In this document: piece after piece, positions 17,757 through 26,632 of the stretch
How positions within the stretch are numbered: the first letter of the stretch is position 1
How the letters are laid out: every line of letters starts with the position of its first letter
Source of the DNA: Arthrobacter pascens
Lineage (GTDB): Bacteria; Actinomycetota; Actinomycetes; Actinomycetales; Micrococcaceae
Assembly: GCF_017052465.1 (NCBI RefSeq)
Contig: NZ_JAFHKT010000114.1
Span: forward strand, 28,490 to 92,489
Length of the DNA stretch: 64,000 nucleotides
Reading direction: 5' to 3'
Position numbers and translations under genes: made by a program
Notes under the pieces: generated by a model
What the model saw: only the letters and a program-made list of their open reading frames with translations
What the model was told of the DNA's origin: nothing
Database searches by the model: none

Positions 17757-19094
17757 TTAGCCGAACGCCAGGTGTGCCACCGTGAAGATCGCCAGGCCGG
17801 CCAGCGAACCCACCACCGTGCCGTTGATCCTGATGAACTGCAGATCCTTGCCCACTTGCAGTTCGATCTTCGAGGACGTCTCGTCCGCATCCCAGCGGGC
17901 CACGGTATCGGTGATCACGCCGGCAATGTCGGAGCGGTATGTCCGGACGAGGTATCCGGCGGCGTCGCCGATCCAGGCGTTGACCTTGCCGGCCAGCTCG
18001 TCGTCGCCGACGAGCCGTGCCCCGAAGTCGCGCACGGCGGCCTTGAATTTCACGGTCAGCTCGCTGTCGGGATCGTCGACGGCGGCGAGGAGCGCGCCCT
18101 TGATGGTCGCCCAGGTCCGGGAGGCGAGTTCGCGGACTTCCGGATCTCCGAGGACCTGCGCCTTGATGCTTTCGGCGCGGGCAATCATGGCGGGATCGTA
18201 CTGCAGGTCCTGGGCCAGGTCCGTCAGGTATTTGTCGATCGACTTGCGCACCTGGTGCTGCGGATCCGATTGGACTGCGCGGGTGAACTTCAGGATCTCC
18301 ACGTAGACCTTGTCGCCCACGAGGCCATCCACGAAGCTGGGTACCCATTGGGGAGAGCGGTCGGTGACAAGGCGGCTGACGGTCTCATGGTTGTCCGCCA
18401 CCCAGTCCGCCGCCCGGTCCACCAGCAGGTCAACGAGTTGGTGATGATGGCCGTCGGCGAAAATCCGTTCGGCCATCCGTCCCACCGGAGGCCCCCATGG
18501 CGGGGTAAGCAGATGCTTGCGGACCATGCTCTCGATGACTGCCTGGACGTCGTCGTCGTTCAGGACCTTGAAGGTGCCACGGATGACGGCAGCGCCCTCC
18601 TTGGCCACGCGCTCGGCACCGCCCGGCCCGGACAGCCACTGGCCCACTCTGCCGGAAACGTTGATGCTGGCGAGTTTGTCCTGCACCACCTGTTCGGAGA
18701 GGAAGTTGGTTTCCACGAACTCTCCCAGCGATGCCCCGATCTGGTCCTTGCGCCGGGGAATGATGGCGGTATGCGGGATCTTCACGCCCATCGGGTACTT
18801 GAACAGGGCCGTCACAGCGAACCAGTCCGCGAGAGCGCCCACCATGCCGCCCTCTGCCGCGGCCCTGACATATTCCAGCCAGGGGTACTGCTTCTGCAGT
18901 GCAAACGCGATGACGAACACGACGGCCAGGGCGATCAGCAGGGAGAGCGCCACGAGCTTCATCTTCCGCAGTGCGGCGGCCTTTTCGGCGTCTCCGGGGC
19001 TGAGCTGGTGCGGCCCGACGGCAGGACCCGCTTGGCGGGGAGGGCCGGAGGGCGGGGCGGCTGTCTGCGTGGTTGGCTCAGAATTCACCTGCAT
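17757..19094 (-). CDS. DUF445 family membrane-anchored protein
   Basis: A 445-residue protein. After a Pro-rich N terminus of about 45 residues comes a membrane helix (about 46-67, KLVALSLLIALAVVFVIAFAL) and the DUF445 signature AAEGGMVGALADWFAVTALF. A long helical region with repeated amphipathic segments follows, and a second hydrophobic segment closes the protein (GTVVGSLAGLAIFTVAHLAFG). The family is widespread and uncharacterised; topology suggests a membrane-tethered coiled domain. It is divergent from the GDPD gene. Confidence 0.88.
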   Translation of the reverse strand: MQVNSEPTTQTAAPPSGPPRQAGPAVGPHQLSPGDAEKAAALRKMKLVALSLLIALAVVFVIAFALQKQYPWLEYVRAAAEGGMVGALADWFAVTALFKYPMGVKIPHTAIIPRRKDQIGASLGEFVETNFLSEQVVQDKLASINVSGRVGQWLSGPGGAERVAKEGAAVIRGTFKVLNDDDVQAVIESMVRKHLLTPPWGPPVGRMAERIFADGHHHQLVDLLVDRAADWVADNHETVSRLVTDRSPQWVPSFVDGLVGDKVYVEILKFTRAVQSDPQHQVRKSIDKYLTDLAQDLQYDPAMIARAESIKAQVLGDPEVRELASRTWATIKGALLAAVDDPDSELTVKFKAAVRDFGARLVGDDELAGKVNAWIGDAAGYLVRTYRSDIAGVITDTVARWDADETSSKIELQVGKDLQFIRINGTVVGSLAGLAIFTVAHLAFG

Positions 19095-19144
19095 GTGCCC
19101 AGCCTAGCCCCGCTTCACCGGCAGCAGTCGGCTAACGTGTCAGC

Positions 19145-20029
19145 ATGACAACCGACGAGTCACTTCGACCCCGTCCCTTGGTCTACGCGCACCGGGGCGC
19201 CAGCGCGGATTTCGCGGAGCACACCCGGGCGGCCTATCTTCGGGCCCTTGCCGAAGGTGCTGACGGCGTGGAGTGCGATGTGCAGCTGAGCCGGGACCAG
19301 CACGTCGTCTTGCTGCACGACGCGAATCTGGACCGCACCTCGGACGGAACCGGGCCTGTGGCCGAAAGGACCATCAACCAACTGCGGTTGCTGGACTTCT
19401 CGTCGTGGAAGGGCGTCCGCATCCCGGAGGAATACGGGCCCCGCTCGGACCAGTTCCTCACCCTCCCCGACCTGCTGGACCTCCTTCGGGATTCCGGGCG
19501 GGACATCGGACTGGCCATCGAACTGAAGCACCCCAGCCCTTACCAGCTGAAACTAGAGGATCGGGTGCTGGAAGTCCTTCGGGCAGAGGGGTGGGATTCG
19601 CGGACGTCCCGGCTGGACAACATCAGCATCACCTTCATGAGTTTCAGCCCGGATGCCGTGCGCCACCTGCGGAAGGCGGTGCCCCCTGAATTCATCTGCC
19701 AACTCGTGGACGACGTCAATGTCGCTGGAATCCGGGAAGAGCTGGGTCTGGGTCCGCTGACGGGCGGCGCCGTTGCGAACGTCATGAAGGCCGCCCAGCT
19801 GGAAGGCGAACGGATCATCAACGACTGCGAAGTCGGCATCGCCGGGCCCGGCATCGGGTATGTCCGCGAGCACACCGGCACTGTCCGGCGCTGGCTGGAT
19901 TCGGGCCGCAGATTCCGGGTGTGGACTGTGGATGCCGAGAAGGATGTGGCGTTGTGCATTGGGCTCGGGATCCACGAGATCACCACGAACAGGCCAGCCC
20001 AGGTTCTGGCCCAGCTACAGCCGGCTTAG
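19145..20029 (+). CDS. Glycerophosphodiester phosphodiesterase family protein
   Basis: A 294-residue GDPD-fold (TIM barrel) enzyme expected to cleave glycerophosphodiesters to glycerol 3-phosphate and an alcohol. Active-site motifs: VYAHRGASADFAEHT near the N terminus, ADGVECDVQLSRDQHVVLLHD, and the C-terminal FRVWTVDAEKDV. There is no signal peptide, so it acts in the cytoplasm. Its ATG is 50 bp from the divergent DUF445 start. The next gene (azlC) starts 31 bp after its stop. Confidence 0.92.
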   Translation: MTTDESLRPRPLVYAHRGASADFAEHTRAAYLRALAEGADGVECDVQLSRDQHVVLLHDANLDRTSDGTGPVAERTINQLRLLDFSSWKGVRIPEEYGPRSDQFLTLPDLLDLLRDSGRDIGLAIELKHPSPYQLKLEDRVLEVLRAEGWDSRTSRLDNISITFMSFSPDAVRHLRKAVPPEFICQLVDDVNVAGIREELGLGPLTGGAVANVMKAAQLEGERIINDCEVGIAGPGIGYVREHTGTVRRWLDSGRRFRVWTVDAEKDVALCIGLGIHEITTNRPAQVLAQLQPA

Positions 20030-20060
20030 TTCCTGCGCGCCGCTGTGATTGAGTGGTGCC

Positions 20061-20885
20061 ATGCCCATCACTTGGCCTGCCCGGCTACTGGGGTCCCCGG
20101 CGGTTCGCGTGGGCCTGTCCATCAGCGTCGCCACGGGACTGTACGGCGTTTCGTTCGGCGCCCTTTCGGTGACCTCCGGCCTCGACTTCTGGCAGACCAT
20201 GGCCCTGAGCCTGCTGCTGTTCAGCGGAGGCTCACAGTTCGCGTTCATCGGCGTGGTCGCCGGCGGCGGATCCGGACTCGCCGCGATGGGAGCCGCCACC
20301 CTGCTGGGAATGCGCAACGGAATCTATGGCATGCAGCTCAACGTCCTGCTGCGTCCTACGGGATGGCGGAAGTACGCAGCCGCCCAGCTGACCATTGACG
20401 AATCCACCGCAACGAGCACGGGGCAGACGGACCCGGCAGAACAGCACCGCGGATTCTGGACCGCGGGCATCGGCATCTTCGTGCTGTGGAACGTCTTCAC
20501 AGCCGTCGGGGCCCTGGCCGGCGGCGCCCTGGGAGACCCCAAGCAGTGGGGGCTCGACGGCGCTGCAGTGGCGGCCTTCCTGGCCCTGCTGTGGCCCCGC
20601 CTGAAGGGCAGGGAACCGGTGGCCATCGCCATCGTGTGCGCACTCGCCACCGTGCTGGCAGTGCCGTTTGTCCCGGCCGGTGTGCCGATCCTCGCCGCCG
20701 CGGCAGTGGCCGCCCTCATCGGGTGGTTCAGCCACGGGCCCAAGGATGAGGGGTTGGAGCCGGACATCGATCCGTACACGGTGGGCCACCACGGCCACAG
20801 CCACGGGCCCGGCCACGGGCCCGGCCACGGGCACAAACAGACGCACAACCAAGAACCGGGGACCGCGACGGGTGATGCCCGATGA
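20061..20885 (+). CDS. azlC: AzlC family branched-chain amino acid exporter, large subunit
   Basis: A 274-residue membrane protein. The AzlC hallmark LYGVSFGALSVTSGLDFWQT and the later LLLFSGGSQFAFIGVVAGGGSG are clear, with about six hydrophobic helices. With AzlD it exports branched-chain amino acids or analogues in characterised bacteria. The ATG at 20061 is preferred over a TTG at 20049. The last 30 residues are unusual: a His/Gly/Pro repeat (HHGHSHGPGHGPGHGHK) that could bind metal ions. It overlaps azlD by 4 nt. Confidence 0.9.
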   Translation: MPITWPARLLGSPAVRVGLSISVATGLYGVSFGALSVTSGLDFWQTMALSLLLFSGGSQFAFIGVVAGGGSGLAAMGAATLLGMRNGIYGMQLNVLLRPTGWRKYAAAQLTIDESTATSTGQTDPAEQHRGFWTAGIGIFVLWNVFTAVGALAGGALGDPKQWGLDGAAVAAFLALLWPRLKGREPVAIAIVCALATVLAVPFVPAGVPILAAAAVAALIGWFSHGPKDEGLEPDIDPYTVGHHGHSHGPGHGPGHGHKQTHNQEPGTATGDAR

Positions 20886-21193
20886 ACCTCTGGATGTGGT
20901 TGCTGCTGTCGTGCCTGTTCGCCTATGCATGGAAGCTCGTGGGGTACCTCGTACCGGCCACCCTGCTGAAAAACCCGCGGACGTCGCGGATCGCCGGAAC
21001 AATGACGATCGGGCTGCTGGCCTCATTGACGATCGTCAACGCGGTGGCGGAGGGACAGTCCCTGCTCCTGGATGCCCGCATCGGCGCGCTGGCGGCAGCC
21101 GCCGTCGCACTGCTGTTCCGGGCTCCCTTTCTGGTGGTTGTCATTGCGGGGGCGGGAGCGGCAGCCCTGCTGCGGCTTGCCGGCTGGAGCTGA
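20882..21193 (+). CDS. azlD: AzlD family branched-chain amino acid exporter, small subunit
   Basis: A 103-residue protein with three hydrophobic segments (MWLWMWLLLSC-type start, TMTIGLLASLTIVNAV, ALLFRAPFLVVVIAGAGAAAL). It matches the AzlD partner of AzlC in size and position, and the ATGA overlap with azlC shows translational coupling. The RAPF motif near the third helix is typical. Confidence 0.88.
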   Translation: MNLWMWLLLSCLFAYAWKLVGYLVPATLLKNPRTSRIAGTMTIGLLASLTIVNAVAEGQSLLLDARIGALAAAAVALLFRAPFLVVVIAGAGAAALLRLAGWS

Positions 21194-21280
21194 CGCCCGG
21201 CATTGACGTGTGACGCTGGGTGTGAATGAGTAGATCGTGAGATGGAGCCCGGTGTTGTTGAATTCAGAGAGGACGGACTC

Positions 21281-21601
21281 ATGGTGAATGACAAATCAAC
21301 CCCGGAGGAATCAGGGGCCCACAGGGATGTCCACGAAAAGTCGGGAGCCCCGTACATTGAGGTGAGCGGATCCCAGGCCACGAGGGAACTCCGCGACACG
21401 TCACGCCGGCGCCGCGAAGCCGAGGAAAAGCTGCAGCAGCATCTGATGGAAGCCAAAGAGCACGCCCACGAGGCGGAGCATGCGGCTCACAAGAAGCCCG
21501 ACCCGGCGGAGGGGGCGGGCCACGAGTCTGCTGTCCACGACAAGAGCTCCCATGCGAAGAAGGCGCGGGACGCCGCGGACACCAAGGGCCAGGATTCATA
21601 G
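21281..21601 (+). CDS. Small hydrophilic coiled-coil protein
   Basis: A 106-residue, highly charged protein rich in Glu, His, Lys and Ala. The centre (about 30-70) has a heptad-like helix, REAEEKLQQHLMEAKEHAHE. The tail alternates His, Lys and Asp. No cysteines, membrane helix or enzyme motif. The ATG at 21281 follows GAGAGGACGG; a longer frame to 21242 lacks a site. It resembles the disordered small stress proteins common in Arthrobacter, but function is unknown. Confidence 0.65.
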   Translation: MVNDKSTPEESGAHRDVHEKSGAPYIEVSGSQATRELRDTSRRRREAEEKLQQHLMEAKEHAHEAEHAAHKKPDPAEGAGHESAVHDKSSHAKKARDAADTKGQDS

Positions 21602-21650
21602 CGGGGCACGCAACGGCGTGCCGCGCTTGAAGCCGGATGGTTGAGGCCTG

Positions 21651-21875
21651 TCAGGCAGCCCCGTAGGCGCCCGGCGATTCCGGCGTCGACCGCCGGCCCA
21701 GTTCCTCGACAGCGAGGTCGTACCAGTCCTGGGCTCCCAACACCGGTTTGGGGGTGTCCAGATTGCGGTACAGCGCGTCCACGATGATGCCCAGTTCCTC
21801 GGTGGAGGCTGCTGTCAGGGTTTCTTCCGGATCGCCGGAATGGTTCATGAAATGGGCGAGCTGTGAGCGGTTCAT
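21651..21875 (-). CDS. Small hypothetical protein
   Basis: A 74-residue acidic protein, largely helical (DPEETLTAASTEELGIIVDAL, QDWYDLAVEELGRRS), without membrane or signal segments. The only nearby ribosome signal is weak, but the coding frame has the expected third-position GC bias. I do not recognise a family. Confidence 0.5.
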   Translation of the reverse strand: MNRSQLAHFMNHSGDPEETLTAASTEELGIIVDALYRNLDTPKPVLGAQDWYDLAVEELGRRSTPESPGAYGAA

Positions 21876-22148
21876 GCTGACCCAACCGGCCGGACCCGAT
21901 TACACGTGAAGAGTGCCATTGTGTGCTCCGTGCAAAGTATTTCTACCCGAGGCTGGCTGCCTAACCACTGGTCTGCCCAGCTTACTGTGCCTGCCACGAC
22001 AAGGGAATAACCCTGGCCGGATGAAGCGTGCTGCGGATCGGCCGCGAGTGGGCGGCGGCGGTGCCGGGCGGGGGCCAAGTGTACGTTCGCGCTCAACCTG
22101 CGTGCCGGGTTAGCGCGAACGGACAGTTGAGGCCCTTGTTAGTCGAAG
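21876..22148. other. Intergenic stretch with a long hairpin
   Basis: No gene is seen. A long imperfect inverted repeat, CGTTCGCGCTCAACC (22084-22098) with GGTTAGCGCGAACG (22108-22121), lies 28 nt beyond the tetR stop and may terminate it. A tandem 10-bp repeat, GTTAGTCGAA (22138-22157), spans the tetR stop codon. Confidence 0.4.
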
Positions 22149-22769
22149 TTAGTCGAACTGGGTTCCCGGCAGCGGCACCTGGGGAGGCAGTTGGCGGACC
22201 GGGCGTTCCCAGCGAATGGCATCTTCGACAAGCGCTGCCGGCCGGCGCCAGGCATCGGAGCCCGGTTCCATGGTGTCAACCACGCCGATCAGCATGGCGA
22301 GGAGACGGACCATGTCCGTCAGCGAGATGTCTGTGCGGAGCGTGCCCTGCCCCTGGCCGCGGCCCAGGAGGATTCCCACGGATTCAATCAGGCTGCCGGT
22401 GATGCCGGTCAGGAGATCACGGCGGCCGGCAACGGCACCGAGCAGGTTGGCGTTCTCGCTTGCCGCAGCCATGACGGCATCGATGACACGGAACAGCCCG
22501 TCGGCGGCATCCTGGCCCGCCAGTGCGACGTCGATGACGGGATCAACGGTGAGACGGAGCTGGCGGTTCAGTGCCGCCAGAACCAACTCTTCCTTGTCGG
22601 AAAAGTTGCGGAAGAGCGTCGCTGGACCCACTCCGGCTGTGGTGGCGATGGTCTGCAGGGGAACATCCGGTCCATGGTCCCGGAAGCATTCCCGGGCCGC
22701 ATTAATGATCTTGTCCACATTGCGGGCAGCATCGGCACGAAGGGGCTTGCGCTCGACTGCGAGGTTCAT
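22149..22769 (-). CDS. TetR family transcriptional regulator
   Basis: A 206-residue TetR repressor. The N-terminal helix-turn-helix domain (about 10-60) reads IINAARECFRDHGPDVPLQTIATTAGVGPATLFRNF, followed by DKEELVLAAL. The C-terminal ligand domain is typical of the multidrug-type group, so the effector cannot be predicted. It is divergent from the thiamine-binding protein gene. A small TACC-GATT-GGTA palindrome lies in the shared intergenic region. Confidence 0.9.
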   Translation of the reverse strand: MNLAVERKPLRADAARNVDKIINAARECFRDHGPDVPLQTIATTAGVGPATLFRNFSDKEELVLAALNRQLRLTVDPVIDVALAGQDAADGLFRVIDAVMAAASENANLLGAVAGRRDLLTGITGSLIESVGILLGRGQGQGTLRTDISLTDMVRLLAMLIGVVDTMEPGSDAWRRPAALVEDAIRWERPVRQLPPQVPLPGTQFD

Positions 22770-22879
22770 AACTAAAGGTTAGCAACGCGGTGTCCCGGCT
22801 ACTTCGTTACCGATTGGTAGTTCCAAATATGACGCAGCGCACGTCCCGCTGCCGTTTTCCGGCATGCCAGACTAATCCT

Positions 22880-23206
22880 ATGTTGCTTGCATTTTCAGTT
22901 GCCCCGTCCGGAATTCCTGCCGATGAAGCCTATGCCAAAGGGGACGCTGACGGCTCGGTGCATGACGCGGTTGCCGCCGCCGTCAAGGTGGTCCGGGACT
23001 CCGGGCTGCCCAACAAGACCGACTCGATGTTCACCACCATCGAGGGCGAATGGGACGAGGTTTTCGCCGTGGTCAAACGCGCCACCGAGGAAGTAGGAAA
23101 ATACGGCAGCCGGGTTTCACTCGTGATCAAGGCCGATATCCGTCCCGGCTACTCCGGCGAACTGACGGCAAAGGTGGAACGGCTGGAAAGCGCCATCGAG
23201 GGGTAG
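22880..23206 (+). CDS. MTH1187 family thiamine-binding protein
   Basis: A 108-residue protein matching the YqgV/MTH1187 (DUF77) family: MLLAFSVAPSGI at the start, SGLPNKTDSMFTTIEGEWDEV in the middle, and SLVIKADIRPGYSGELTAKVERLE at the end. Characterised members bind thiamine in a ferredoxin-like fold. The ATG at 22880 was chosen because similarity begins there; the frame runs upstream to 22790 without similarity. No TPP riboswitch is visible upstream. Confidence 0.85.
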   Translation: MLLAFSVAPSGIPADEAYAKGDADGSVHDAVAAAVKVVRDSGLPNKTDSMFTTIEGEWDEVFAVVKRATEEVGKYGSRVSLVIKADIRPGYSGELTAKVERLESAIEG

Positions 23207-23249
23207 GGCAGGTCTAGCATGCCAGTTCCGAGGCTGGGAGACTGGGGCC

Positions 23250-23927
23250 ATGTTTGAGCACAAGGCGCGGCCCGAGTGGGTGGCCGTAGAAGAGTTCCTG
23301 TCCGACGTCGTCGTACATCCCGACCGCGCGCTGCAGCGCGCGGTGCAATCCGCCGTCGACGCCGGGATGCCGCCGATCGAGGTCACGGCGAACGCCGGAA
23401 AGCTGCTCAAGCTGCTCGTCGGGGCCTCGGGGGCCCGGCGCGTCCTGGAGATCGGCACGCTCGCGGGATTCAGCACCATTTGGATGGCCCAGGGGCTTCC
23501 CGAGGACGGGCGGCTGGTGACGTGTGAATACCTCGCCAAGCACGCGGAGGTGGCGCGGGCGAACGTGGACGCTGCCGGTCTCGGCCACAAGGTGGAGATC
23601 CGGATCGGCGCCGCGCTCGACACGCTGGCCGCGCTCGAGACGGAGGGCGTCGAGGCCTTCGATTTCGTCTTCATTGACGCTGACAAGGAAAACAACCCCC
23701 GGTACCTGGACTGGGCGGTCCGGCTGGGCCGGCCGGGCACCACCATTGTGATGGACAACGTGGTGTGGGAGGGCGCGGTGCTGGATCCCTCCATGGACGA
23801 GGTCAATGCGCCGGGGATCATCGACGCGCTGAAGCTGATGGGGGAGGACAGCCGTTTGGATGCCACCGTCATCCAAACCGTAGGGTCCAAGGGCTGGGAC
23901 GGCTTCGCGCTGGCCGTGGTCCGCTAG
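23250..23927 (+). CDS. Class I SAM-dependent O-methyltransferase (family 3)
   Basis: A 225-residue methyltransferase of the COMT/CCoAOMT-like group. SAM-binding motif I is VLEIGTLAGFSTIWMAQ, the acidic loop is LVTCEYLAKHAEVA, and the metal-binding motif FDFVFIDADKENNPRY is followed by IVMDNVVWEGAVLD. These enzymes methylate catechol-type hydroxyls using a divalent metal. The substrate is unknown. It is followed by a strong bidirectional terminator. Confidence 0.9.
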   Translation: MFEHKARPEWVAVEEFLSDVVVHPDRALQRAVQSAVDAGMPPIEVTANAGKLLKLLVGASGARRVLEIGTLAGFSTIWMAQGLPEDGRLVTCEYLAKHAEVARANVDAAGLGHKVEIRIGAALDTLAALETEGVEAFDFVFIDADKENNPRYLDWAVRLGRPGTTIVMDNVVWEGAVLDPSMDEVNAPGIIDALKLMGEDSRLDATVIQTVGSKGWDGFALAVVR

Positions 23928-23975
23928 CTGCCCTGTCCCGGCAGGTTGCTGCGGACGCCGCTCATAAGCGAACAG

Positions 23976-24020
23976 ACAAAAGCACCGCCCGCGTACTTGG
24001 TACGCGGGCGGTGCTTTTGT
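23976..24020. terminator. Bidirectional terminator
   Basis: A perfect 21-bp inverted repeat with a 3-nt loop (arms 23976-23996 and 24000-24020). It begins ACAAAAGCACCGCCCGC and ends GCGGGCGGTGCTTTTGT, so T-tracts form on both strands. It lies between the convergent methyltransferase and FG-GAP genes. Confidence 0.9.
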
Positions 24021-24027
24021 TGGGAGG

Positions 24028-26181
24028 TTAGCCGAGGACGTTCATGACGTTCCAGCCGCCACCCACCCGGACCCGGTTGGGGAAGGTGCCGGCACCGTCG
24101 CCCATGTAGGACCAGAGGACTCCGCTGGTGTCGCGGGCCACGAGGTCATCGCGTCCGTCGCTGTTGAGGTCTGCGGCGCCGCTGATGGCGTTCATGATGT
24201 TCCAGCCTGCGCCGGCCCTGACCCGGGTGGGGAAGGCGCCGGCGGCGTTGCCCATGTAGGACCACAGAACTCCGCTGGAATCCCGTGCCACCAGGTCGGC
24301 GTTGCCGTCGCGGTTGAGGTCACCGGCGGCACTGATGGCCATGGTGCCCCAGCCTGCGCCGGCCCTGATCCGGGACGGGAAGGTGCCGGAGTTGTTGCCG
24401 CTGTAGCTCCACAGGACGCCGCTGGAGTCGATGGCGAGCAGGTCATTCCGTCCGTCGCCGGTGATGTCGCTGGCCGCGCTGATGGTCTTCATGGTGTTCC
24501 AGCCTGCGCCGACGCGAATCCGCGTCGGGAAGGTACCGGAGCCGTTGCCGCGGTAGGTCCAGAGGACGCCGCTGGAGTCGCGGGCCACGATGTCAGCCCG
24601 GCCGTCCCCGGTGAGGTCACCGGTGGCGCTGATGGAATTCATCGTGTTCCAGCCGGTACCGACCCTGACCCGGGTGGGGAAGCTGCCGGAGCCGTTGCCC
24701 ATGTACGTCCACAGCACGCCGCTGGAATCGCGGGCCACCATGTCGGCACGTCCGTCTCCGTTGAAGTCCTGCGAGACGCTCGTGACGCCGGTGCCGGTAC
24801 CGATGCGGACGTTCCGGTTGGCAACGACGCCGATGTTTCCGGCCGCATCAGTGGCGCGGACGCTGAAGGTGTAGAAGCCGTTGGTCTGGGCGTCCCAGGT
24901 CTTGGGCGACGAGCAGGTCGGATCCCAATCGCCGTTGGTGGGCAGCAGCCGGCATTCGTACCGTGCCTGCGCATCAGGGCTGCTGAAGGTCAGGCTGGGC
25001 GTGTTGTCCAGGCTGGGCGTGGACGGGAACGGTGCCGTCACGGAGACCGCCGGCGCCGTGGTGTCCACCGTGAACCTGAGCGTCCCGGAGCTCTCGGCGC
25101 CGGCACGGGCCTGTACGCTGTGGGAGCCCTGGGCCAGCGGTGCCAGTGTAATTGAGTATGTGGTACCAGTCACTGTGGCGGCCTGCGCGGGGCCGCCGTT
25201 GACGCTTACCTCCACCGGTCCGGTCGTGCCTGCCGGCAGCGTGCCGGTCAGCGTCGGCGTGGTCACGTTGGTGACGTTGTCGGCCGAGGAACGGCCGCTG
25301 TCGCTGGCTGCGGCCAGGTCCGGTGTGGAGGGACCAGCCTCAGTGCCCTCGGCGATCAGCCCCTGGACCGTGAACAGGTTCGCCGTCACCGTGTCGATGC
25401 CGGGACCGCCGGCGTCCGGTCCGTCCACCTGGACGAAGTTGTTGCCGGACGGGGCTCCCGTAACCGGCCGGGCGGTGTCGATACTGCCGATGGTGCCGGC
25501 CTCTGCGCCGACCTGCTGGAGGAAGGCAGCTGTGGAACCGGTGGTGTACGCCCCCAGGAAGGCGGCACCGACTCCTGCCCAATCGCAGGCAGTTGTGGCG
25601 GTCGGTGCGCAGCCCTCGTCCAGGGTCACGTTGATCACCCCGACGGAATCTGCTTCGAAGGTGTGGACGCCGTACGGGTGGGTGATGGTGTACGACGCTC
25701 CGGCCTGCAGGCTGTCAAAACGGAACCGAAGCCGGCCGAAGCCCATCTGATCGCCGTCGATCACTTCTTCGTTGGCGTGTGCTGCTTCGAGAGCGGCTTC
25801 GTAGGAACCGATGCTGCCGACATCGGCCGCGGCAGCAAACCAGAACGCTTCATCAGGGAAGTTGTCGGGGTAGGAAACGGGCGCCTCCGGGTTGGGCGGC
25901 TCGGAAAGGCAGCCCTTCCCTACTTCGTAGCAGAGCTGCAGCTTGACGGTGCCGTCCGAATACCAGGTGGGAAAGCCGTTGGTCTGGTCCACGGGACCCA
26001 TGCCGGCAGTTGCGGCGCTGCCCGGGACGGCGGCGAGCGGTGCGAGCGAGGCGGCCAGCAGGGCACCGGAGACGACGGCGGCGAGACGGCGGGCGGTTGT
26101 CGTCATCGGCTGGCGGTGTGCCCGACGTGCGCTGCGCGCTCCGTCTGGCATCTTGGGCCGGTCTACAGACTTGGAAAACAT
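24028..26181 (-). CDS. Secreted FG-GAP/VCBS repeat protein with Ig-like domain
   Basis: A 717-residue exported protein. Signal peptide about residues 26-58 (RRLAAVVSGALLAASLAPLAAV). An N-terminal domain of about 230 residues with paired cysteines is not recognised. A bacterial Ig-like region follows (about 300-450, DNVTNVTTPTLTGTLPAGTTG and FTVDTTAPAVSVTAP). The C terminus holds five repeats of about 50 residues, each with a calcium-loop pattern such as DFNGDGRADMVARDSSGVLW. These build beta-propeller blades of the integrin-like or lectin-like kind. The ATG at 26181 follows GAGGAG. A glycan- or protein-binding surface role is inferred. Confidence 0.85.
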   Translation of the reverse strand: MFSKSVDRPKMPDGARSARRAHRQPMTTTARRLAAVVSGALLAASLAPLAAVPGSAATAGMGPVDQTNGFPTWYSDGTVKLQLCYEVGKGCLSEPPNPEAPVSYPDNFPDEAFWFAAAADVGSIGSYEAALEAAHANEEVIDGDQMGFGRLRFRFDSLQAGASYTITHPYGVHTFEADSVGVINVTLDEGCAPTATTACDWAGVGAAFLGAYTTGSTAAFLQQVGAEAGTIGSIDTARPVTGAPSGNNFVQVDGPDAGGPGIDTVTANLFTVQGLIAEGTEAGPSTPDLAAASDSGRSSADNVTNVTTPTLTGTLPAGTTGPVEVSVNGGPAQAATVTGTTYSITLAPLAQGSHSVQARAGAESSGTLRFTVDTTAPAVSVTAPFPSTPSLDNTPSLTFSSPDAQARYECRLLPTNGDWDPTCSSPKTWDAQTNGFYTFSVRATDAAGNIGVVANRNVRIGTGTGVTSVSQDFNGDGRADMVARDSSGVLWTYMGNGSGSFPTRVRVGTGWNTMNSISATGDLTGDGRADIVARDSSGVLWTYRGNGSGTFPTRIRVGAGWNTMKTISAASDITGDGRNDLLAIDSSGVLWSYSGNNSGTFPSRIRAGAGWGTMAISAAGDLNRDGNADLVARDSSGVLWSYMGNAAGAFPTRVRAGAGWNIMNAISGAADLNSDGRDDLVARDTSGVLWSYMGDGAGTFPNRVRVGGGWNVMNVLG
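24031..24783 (-). repeat. Five tandem FG-GAP-like coding repeats
   Basis: Five copies of about 147-150 nt encode the propeller blades. The shared core is D-x-N/T-x-D-G-R-x-D plus SSGVLW and GWN/GTM. The DNA copies are alike enough to allow recombination and copy-number change. Confidence 0.85.
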
Positions 26182-26632
26182 GGTGACTCCTCAAATGGAC
26201 ACTCGATTAGTGGCCCCCAGTACCTTCAAGGCCAGGCCAGGAAGCGGATTCCCTGCCACCGCCACAGTGGCGAACAGACCTTGGATTAATCTCGGACGGG
26301 AGACGCCGGTATCCCTGTTTTCCGGGCTTGAACTGCCGTTTCATGCCTGAATGTCCGGAAATCTGCGCCAATCAGCGGGTCGCCGGGCCCGAAGCGGCCG
26401 GAATACGGCACGGCGCCCGGCGGTCCTCGTCTCTGTCCAAGTGCTGGCAATTCCCGGGTTGGCCCTCCGCGGTAAGGGGCGGCCAGCCCTCGCCCGCGAA
26501 TTTAGCCATCGATTTGAGGGGGCCCAATTGGGGGTGGCGCCGGGGCTGCCCGTGCTTGTGCCGCACAACCCCAGCTTTTTCCAAGAACGGCCGATCATGC
26601 TCGTGCCAGTCCCCTCGAAAGGAGACACAGTC
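26182..26632. other. Intergenic region between FG-GAP and signal peptidase genes
   Basis: This 451-nt gap shows no convincing gene; the short open frames lack ribosome sites. It contains a small palindrome, CGCCACAGTGGCG (26260-26272), about 80 bp upstream of the FG-GAP gene, and should hold the two divergent promoters. Confidence 0.35.

Noticed and set aside
17739..19148. 469-codon open frame antisense to the DUF445 gene
   Set aside because: The minus-strand DUF445 protein has clear family motifs; the plus-strand frame has no domain or ribosome site.
22770..22879. Possible TPP riboswitch before the thiamine-binding protein gene
   Set aside because: The conserved CTGAGA and related core segments are absent, and the gap is too short for a full aptamer plus expression platform.
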